In this document: one piece after another, positions 61,495-64,000 of the stretch
How positions within the stretch are numbered: position 1 is the stretch's first letter
How the letters are laid out: each line of letters opens with the position of its first letter
Source: Acidobacteriota bacterium
GTDB lineage: Bacteria; Acidobacteriota; Holophagae; Holophagales; Holophagaceae
Assembly: GCA_005788175.1 (NCBI GenBank)
Contig: SXYX01000014.1
Coordinates: 1 to 64,000, forward strand
Direction: 5' to 3'
DNA length: 64,000 nucleotides
The notes under the pieces: generated by a model
The model's input: the letters and a program-made list of their open reading frames with translations, nothing else
The model's database searches: none
Told to the model about the DNA's origin: nothing
Position numbers and translations under genes: made by a program

Positions 61495-62282
61495 TAAGAG
61501 ATCCCTTTCTTAGGAAACCAAGGAATAAACACAGACGTTTCTTCCTGATAACGTCGGTAGTCCTCAGGTCTACTTCGCAAACTTTGAGCTTCTGTAGCGG
61601 GAATCCCTGTGACACGAAGCAAGAAATAAAGCATGAGAGCGGGACATACTAGTGACCAACTACCTCCTGGGGATTGAATCGCCATAAGCGTAAAAGCTAC
61701 CCATATCAACCACTCAAAGAAATAATTGGGATGCCTTGAATAGCGCCAAAGTCCTGACCGACAGGTTTGACCTTTATGATTAGATTCAGCTTTGAACCTT
61801 GCGAGCTGATGATCCGCCAAAGCTTCTCCAAACATCGAGATAATCCATAGTGCTAGGCCTAGAATCTGAGTCCACCTGAGTCCATCATTTATGTCTTGAA
61901 CGACAAAGAGAAAGGGGATTGAAAGAATTACATCTAGTAAGGCTTGCGCTTGGAAGAAAACAAAGAACTTTAATGGCAAATTCGTCTTCCATCTTTCCTT
62001 CATCTCGGTATAACGACCATCCTCTCGTTCGTTTTTAACTCGAAAGTACAGATAAGTTCCAAGACGAGCACTCCACAGACCTCCCATGACTCCGGCCAAA
62101 AGTCGGTTAGTGGGACTTCCTGCGCCTGCGAATGCATAAAATAGAACGATCAAGCCTAGCCCATACGCCCAGCCTACATCGACCCAAGCGGCGTGATCTG
62201 TGGCACGATAGTAAAGCCAAAGTAAGAATTGAAGAATAGAGACGATAAGTAAGGCTGAAATAGCAAGCTGTAGAGTGCTCAT
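61494..62282 (-). CDS. DUF1295 (steroid 5-alpha-reductase-like) membrane protein
   Basis: DHAAWVDVGWAYGLG; CRSGLWRYSRHPNYFFEWLIWVAF; start at 62282 giving ATGA overlap. Confidence 0.88.
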   Translation of the reverse strand: MSTLQLAISALLIVSILQFLLWLYYRATDHAAWVDVGWAYGLGLIVLFYAFAGAGSPTNRLLAGVMGGLWSARLGTYLYFRVKNEREDGRYTEMKERWKTNLPLKFFVFFQAQALLDVILSIPFLFVVQDINDGLRWTQILGLALWIISMFGEALADHQLARFKAESNHKGQTCRSGLWRYSRHPNYFFEWLIWVAFTLMAIQSPGGSWSLVCPALMLYFLLRVTGIPATEAQSLRSRPEDYRRYQEETSVFIPWFPKKGIS

Positions 62283-62749
62283 TGAACGATCTCCATCTTC
62301 TTTTGAGCCCGAGTAAAGACGTTGCTCAGAATTAGACCCAAAACGATTACCGCAGGAATGGCGACTATTAACCATACAACTCCTGCTTGCCAAAAACTGG
62401 TCCAATAGGTCTCAAGCGTAGCGAAAGGAGAGAAGGCTCCCGTTCTAACTTCTTGAATAATTTTTGGTACGATGTGAGGTTGATTAAATACTTTTTCGCC
62501 CGCATAAATAAAGAAGAAAAGTAAAGGAAACTGGAAGGGTGACAGAATTAGGTGAGAAATTTGAATAGCTGGATGATTCAAACGAAAGATAAATCCGACG
62601 ACAACACAAAGAATAGTTGAAGTCCCGATTAGCGGGCTTAAGCCAATGCCGATTCCTGTAGCCACGCTCCAGCCTAGTTTTGTCGGCGTAGTACCCTCTT
62701 TCAAGAGAGCCATAAGCCGATCAATGCTCTTTTGTAGCCACTTTTTCAT
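62279..62749 (-). CDS. DUF2062 membrane protein
   Basis: GTTPTKLGWSVATGIGIGLSPLIGTSTILCVVVGFIFRLNHPAIQ. Confidence 0.82.
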   Translation of the reverse strand: MKKWLQKSIDRLMALLKEGTTPTKLGWSVATGIGIGLSPLIGTSTILCVVVGFIFRLNHPAIQISHLILSPFQFPLLFFFIYAGEKVFNQPHIVPKIIQEVRTGAFSPFATLETYWTSFWQAGVVWLIVAIPAVIVLGLILSNVFTRAQKKMEIVQ

Positions 62750-63069
62750 GTGGCATCACGACGAAACAGGTCTGAAATATTTTGAGCTTTATGAATTGCC
62801 TTCAGTAGATAAATAGCCATTGCAATATTACCCAAAAGGCAAATGGCAATGAGCCAACCGAAGGTTGGAATAGACCAATTCTCTCGATAGACAATCCAAA
62901 GCCAAAAGAAAATGAAGGCAAAATAAGTATCAAACAGAGTGGCTATCCACCATGGATCCTTGGAAAAGTTATTAATCAGATCGAAGATTGATTGAATATT
63001 CGAAGCCCAAGCAGTGACGATCAACATGGCAATTAAGACAATCCATGCCCATAATTTTAGATAGATCAT
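62746..63069 (-). CDS. DUF1475-like membrane protein
   Basis: DPWWIATLFDTYFAFIFFWLWIVYRENW; ATGA overlaps with both neighbours. Confidence 0.65.
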   Translation of the reverse strand: MIYLKLWAWIVLIAMLIVTAWASNIQSIFDLINNFSKDPWWIATLFDTYFAFIFFWLWIVYRENWSIPTFGWLIAICLLGNIAMAIYLLKAIHKAQNISDLFRRDAT

Positions 63070-64000
63070 AAGCGCCCCCATGGCTCATGGCTCACCCTAG
63101 TTGCATCAGGGTGACCTAATAATAATTGTGAATCACCAATGTATCTTTCGGCAAAGGATCCTGAACAATAGGCTAAATACCAATCCCACATTCGAATAAA
63201 TTCATCGCTATAGCCGAGAGAGCGTACTTGATGAATCTGAGCCCAAAAACGTTGGCGCCAAGCATCTAAAGTGCGATGATAATGAGCTCCAATATCTTCG
63301 TGATGTAGGATACGAAGAGACCCCGTTCGACCTAGTGACTTAAAGATTTCAGACATTGAGGCAAGCTCTGCACCTGGAAAAATATATTGCTGAATCCAAT
63401 CTGTTCCATTGATATAGGTTTTCCAGTGAGTTTCGTTCATCGTAATAGTTTGAACTAAGGCAAGCCCTTTTGGTTTGAGACATCGATATATACACTTGAA
63501 GTAATCATCATAATGTTTCAGACCCACTGCTTCGAACATTTCAATGGAAACAATTTTACTGAAGGCTCCCTCAAGAATACGATAATCATCTAATCGTATG
63601 TCTATAAGATGATTGACACCTTCCCGTTCGAAAAGAGATTTAGCATATGCGAACTGCTGCTTGCTAATGGTTGTGGTCGTGATACGACACCCTATATTTT
63701 TTGCAGCATACAGAGCAAATCCTCCCCATCCTGTACCAATCTCTAGTAAATGATCATCCCGATTTAAACAAAGTTTTTCTACGATAAGAGAATATTTTTG
63801 AATTTGTGCATTTTCTAGAGAGTCCTTCTCTGATCGATAGTATGCACAACTATAAGCCAAGGTTGAATCGAGCCAAATCTTATAAAACTGATTTCCTAAA
63901 TCATAATGGTGTGCAATATTCGATTGCGAACCCTTTGGATGATTATCTTTAGCGAGATGACGTAACCGGTTTATCTTTTTCCCAAACCAGGAGAATAGAC
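63066..64000 (-). CDS. cfa: Cyclopropane-fatty-acyl-phospholipid synthase, N terminus beyond window
   Basis: Open frame continues past the listed Met at 63860: NIAHHYDLGNQFYKIWLDSTLAYSCAYYRSEKDSLENAQ; LEIGTGWGGFALYAAKNIGCRITTTTISKQQ. Confidence 0.92.
   Translation of the reverse strand, partial: LFSWFGKKINRLRHLAKDNHPKGSQSNIAHHYDLGNQFYKIWLDSTLAYSCAYYRSEKDSLENAQIQKYSLIVEKLCLNRDDHLLEIGTGWGGFALYAAKNIGCRITTTTISKQQFAYAKSLFEREGVNHLIDIRLDDYRILEGAFSKIVSIEMFEAVGLKHYDDYFKCIYRCLKPKGLALVQTITMNETHWKTYINGTDWIQQYIFPGAELASMSEIFKSLGRTGSLRILHHEDIGAHYHRTLDAWRQRFWAQIHQVRSLGYSDEFIRMWDWYLAYCSGSFAERYIGDSQLLLGHPDATRVSHEPWGRL

Noticed and set aside
1-64000. CRISPR array, tRNA/rRNA genes, prophage or transposon
   Set aside because: No regularly spaced direct repeats, no tRNA-like cloverleaf noticed in the intergenic gaps, no integrase/transposase ORFs; short gaps were read by eye only, so a covariance-model scan would be needed for certainty

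Overview
This 64 kb window is chromosomal DNA from a Gram-negative bacterium. It carries porin, TonB-receptor, lipid A/LPS-type glycosyltransferase and MsbA-like genes. GC is moderate and the genes are densely packed, with many 4-bp ATGA overlaps and convergent genes that overlap at their ends. I could not fix the taxon from sequence alone. Content in order: umuC/umuD; membrane protein plus M1 metallopeptidase; pyrF; pnuC-nadR; purL-amidase, convergent with purSQ; porin; iron-type ABC binding protein; FAD oxidoreductase; S46 peptidase; TonB receptor; xseA; a pilin/yceD/rpmF/plsX/fabD/fabG cluster; glycosyltransferases; an FeS-type photolyase; atpE/atpB/atpI/atpZ directly downstream of an 11-gene nuo cluster; pilB/gspE; MsbA-like ABC; bcp; fabI; rpmE-prfA-hrcA-grpE-dnaJ; a MacAB/Lol-like efflux cluster; and a translationally coupled CFA-synthase-type lipid modification cluster. 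The most striking feature is the complex I cluster. It has no nuoE, nuoF or nuoG, and its NuoC carries two near-identical single-[4Fe-4S] ferredoxin domains fused in tandem at its N terminus. This suggests a ferredoxin-wired electron input module in place of the NADH module. Other observations of note are a 28-bp perfect palindrome abutting the umuD start codon, a 25-residue-scale insertion in NuoH at the quinone-entry loop, and an unlisted TIGR03643/DUF2805-like reading frame with 5' stops that overlaps the photolyase start by ATGA. No tRNA, rRNA, CRISPR array or transposase was recognised.
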